A stretch of 64,000 nucleotides of DNA from Streptomyces sp. NBC_00258. Lineage in GTDB: Bacteria > Actinomycetota > Actinomycetes > Streptomycetales > Streptomycetaceae. A model generated the notes under the pieces. It worked only from the letters and a program-made list of their open reading frames with translations, was not told the DNA's origin and searched no databases. Where the stretch lies: assembly GCF_036182465.1 (NCBI RefSeq), contig NZ_CP108081.1:11780001-11844000 (forward strand), written 5' to 3'. The first letter of the stretch is position 1; every line of letters begins with the position of its first letter. The translations under genes and the position numbers were made by a program. Positions 62,031-64,000 of the stretch are shown piece by piece.

Positions 62031-62773
62031 TCATCCTGACGCGGCTGCGAGGTGCAGAGTGAGCACGGCCTTGACGATCGCGGTGATGCGGTTGGTGCTG
62101 CAGCGCAACTTCCGCAGCAGACGCCAGCTCTTGAGCGTGGCCATGGCCTGCTCACCGACGCAGCGGATCTTGGCGTGGGTGGTGTTGTGGCGTCGTTGCC
62201 ACCGCTTGAGGCGTCGCCCCTTGAACGGGACTCGAACGTTCCCAGCCGCGCCCTGATACGCCTTATCGGCCCAGCACTTGAGGCCGGCCTCGGCAAGGGC
62301 GTCAATGATTCCGTGCTCGCGTGCCGCCGTCAGGTCATGTGTCGCGCCGGGCAGTGCGGGCGACGCCCACAGCAGCCGTCCGAACGGATCGGTCAGCACC
62401 TGAACGTTCATACCGTGATGCCGCTTCTTATCGGAGTAGTAAAGGGCCGGTCGGCGGCGATCCGGTTGATCGGCAGCACGGTGCCGTCCAGGATCACGTA
62501 CGCTTTCGAACAGGCCATTGCCATTGCCTCGTTGAGCGTGGGCGCAAGCGCGGCCAGAACGTCGATCGCCTCGCGGACGTAGCGGTACACGGTGGCAATC
62601 CCGATGCCGACCCCGGCTGCGAGCTGCGCATACGTGTCGCCACACCGCAGATGGGCCAGGGCGAGCAGGGCCTGGCGTCGGGGAGTCAGCCTCCGCCACC
62701 GACTGCCTATCTCCCGACTCAGGTGACGCAGGTGCACGGTGGACAGATCGATGGCCGACGGGTAGACAAGCAC
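62031..62773 (-). pseudogene. IS5-family transposase, frameshifted
   Basis: The first part, from GTG 62773 with AGGAG upstream, reads VYPSAIDLSTVHLRHLS, RWRRLTPRRQALLALAHLRC and AYVILDGTVLPI (first Asp of the DDE). That frame ends at 62408. Near 62440 it must shift to KKRHHGMNVQVLTDPFGRLL, CWADKAYQGA (second Asp) and VEQ-like GEQAMATLKSW (Glu). Some IS5-family members use programmed frameshifting, so it could be functional, but a single indel is simpler. No terminal inverted repeats were found. Confidence 0.75.
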
Positions 62774-63419
62774 ACGGAGCTCCTGGAACGACGGTTGATC
62801 TTGGTCGACAACTCGTCCACCAGGAGCTTCGACGTTCCGCAGGCCCGTCCAACTCCGAGTCACCCTGGGCAGGTTGGAAGGTGCTCAGTGCGCCGAGGGC
62901 GACCATGGCGGTGTCGGCGAAGACCGCGGTGAAGTCCAGGCCAACTCGCAGAGCGTCGCGCGTGCGTAGATATCCAGACCTCCGGGTGTATGTCCCGACG
63001 GTCACCAACTCCTACTGGGGCGAGTGAATCGCCGCCCGCCTGAGTCGCTCGGGTGATAGCGGAGCGGGGCAAGAGGGCTTGGTCATCTTCACTTGTGGGT
63101 GACTGGCGGGGCAGGCACCGGAGCACGGGGAGCCGAGCCGCTCCGTGGCCCCCGCCTGCGAAGGAGCTGTGGATCAACGACGTTGGATAACGACTTAGTT
63201 ACAGGATGGGCTGCAAGTACCGAACGGCCGAACCCGTTGGCACGCAGCCGAGAAGTGGAGGGTGTTGGAACAGACCGCCTTTCATGAAGGGCTGACTGTT
63301 ATGCAGGTCTGAATCAGAGCCCGCGCTGTGCTGATTGAGACCGCACCAACCGGGCCTGCACCGTTCCACCGGCCGGATGGACGGGGATCCATCCCGGACC
63401 TGCATCTCCAGGAGGAGAC
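62774..63419. other. Intergenic, about 645 bp, upstream of subtilase
   Basis: No gene is supported. The stretch 62880-63000 has a short minus-strand frame (LRVGLDFTAVFADTAMVALG) that may be a gene fragment. The promoter of the subtilase should lie around 63170-63380; GGATAACGACTTAGTTACAGG at about 63186 is the most AT-rich part. Confidence 0.35.
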
Positions 63420-64000
63420 TTGCGCAGACAAGTGAAAAGAGCGTGCGTGGCCACGATCGCCGCGGCGGCAGCCGTGGCCCTGGCAGCGGGCATGACCAGC
63501 CCGGCGTCGGCGGAGGCCAGGCCCACGGCCGCCGACTCGGCCGTGCCGACCACGCCCAAGCACCGCATCACCCTGATCACCGGCGACCGTGTGGTCGTCG
63601 ACGCCAAGGGCCGCGTCGTCGGCCTGGAGCGGGCCAAGGGCCGCGAGGGCATACCCGTCCAGGTCCGCACCGCGGGCGGGCACACATTCGCCGTGCCGGC
63701 CGACGCGGCCCGGCTGATCGCCTCCGGCAAGCTCGACCAGCGGCTCTTCGACGTCACCGAGCTCAACAAGTCGGCCAACCGCAAGGCCCAGAAGCAGGGC
63801 CTCAAGCTGATCGTCGACTACCGCGGCGCGGCCGCGACGGCGAGGTCGGACGTCCGTGACGCCGGTGACACGAAGGTCCGCCGGACCCTCAAGTCCCTGG
63901 ACGCGGACGCAGTGCTGACGCCCGAGGACGACGCGCCCGATCTGTGGTCCGCGGTCACCGACTCCCGGAGCGGTGACGCGCAGACCGCGCCCGGCATCGC
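63420..64000 (+). CDS. S8-family serine peptidase (subtilase) precursor, 5' part
   Basis: The visible 193 codons start at TTG 63420, preceded by AGGAGG 4-5 nt upstream. The N-terminus is a signal peptide: basic RRQVKRACV, a hydrophobic AAAAAVALAAG core and a likely cleavage after PASA. A propeptide follows with HRITLITGDRVVVD and GLERAKGREGIPVQV, a pattern found before the catalytic domain of Streptomyces subtilases. The catalytic triad lies beyond the right edge. It would be a secreted protease. Confidence 0.8.
   Translation, partial: MRRQVKRACVATIAAAAAVALAAGMTSPASAEARPTAADSAVPTTPKHRITLITGDRVVVDAKGRVVGLERAKGREGIPVQVRTAGGHTFAVPADAARLIASGKLDQRLFDVTELNKSANRKAQKQGLKLIVDYRGAAATARSDVRDAGDTKVRRTLKSLDADAVLTPEDDAPDLWSAVTDSRSGDAQTAPGI

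Overview
The window is high-GC actinobacterial DNA, almost certainly from a Streptomyces chromosome. Evidence: strong third-position GC bias, GTG and TTG starts, AGGAGG-type ribosome sites, an ebo-type operon ending in an SCO3242-like prenyltransferase, a TetR/SDR/alcohol dehydrogenase cluster and a secreted subtilase. No rRNA, tRNA or CRISPR array was seen. All family assignments come from reading motifs in the sequence; no database search was run.

Layout. (1) 1-10.2 kb: a partial HTH-GHKL ATPase with a small membrane protein upstream of it; a Gabija-like pair (OLD/TOPRIM nuclease and UvrD-like helicase); a membrane-anchored NB-ARC NTPase with 14 WD40 repeats. (2) 10.2-13.6 kb: an M20 deacylase, a decayed IS701-type element and a gene remnant. 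(3) 13.6-18.9 kb: an alpha/beta hydrolase coupled to a 1480-residue caspase-STAND-WD40 protein. (4) 19.0-28.3 kb, minus strand: a TniQ-like protein coupled to an ApeA-like HEPN protein, a large SF2 helicase with a C-terminal nuclease-like domain, its unknown upstream partner, and an ISL3 transposase fragment. (5) 28.4-32.6 kb, minus strand: UvrD-like helicase, DarT and an ADP-ribosylglycohydrolase with a C-terminal extension. (6) 32.7-40 kb, minus strand: a tightly coupled ebo-type operon (prenyltransferase, isomerase, EboA, TatD-like hydrolase, EboE, phosphatase/phosphodiesterase) ending in a cytochrome P450. (7) 40.1-43.3 kb: a decay zone with two pseudogenes, an IS701 element with target duplications and a dead transposase, and a small orphan gene. 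(8) 43.9-51.3 kb, plus strand: EACC1-like protein and caspase with a degenerate GIY-YIG domain; then radical SAM protein, small DUF6375-like protein and an Avs-like nuclease-STAND protein. (9) 51.5-58.9 kb: a ubiquitin-like conjugation locus (sigma-like, HTH, ImmA/IrrE peptidase, DUF3892, Ub-like, ThiF/E1-like, DUF6527), a DUF3800 protein and a frameshifted gene. (10) 59-64 kb: ordinary chromosome (ADH, SDR, TetR), a broken IS5-type transposase and the start of a subtilase.

Interpretation. Most of 1-58 kb reads as a defence island with at least nine separate conflict-type modules, several translationally coupled, interleaved with broken IS elements and gene remnants. The combinations most worth attention are DarT with an ADP-ribosylglycohydrolase instead of a DarG macrodomain protein; EACC1 with a caspase carrying an Eco29kI-like GIY-YIG domain; radical SAM with a DUF6375-like protein and a nuclease-STAND protein; and the ubiquitin-like operon led by sigma-like and metallopeptidase genes. 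The ebo-type operon with its P450 is the one clearly metabolic accessory locus inside the island.
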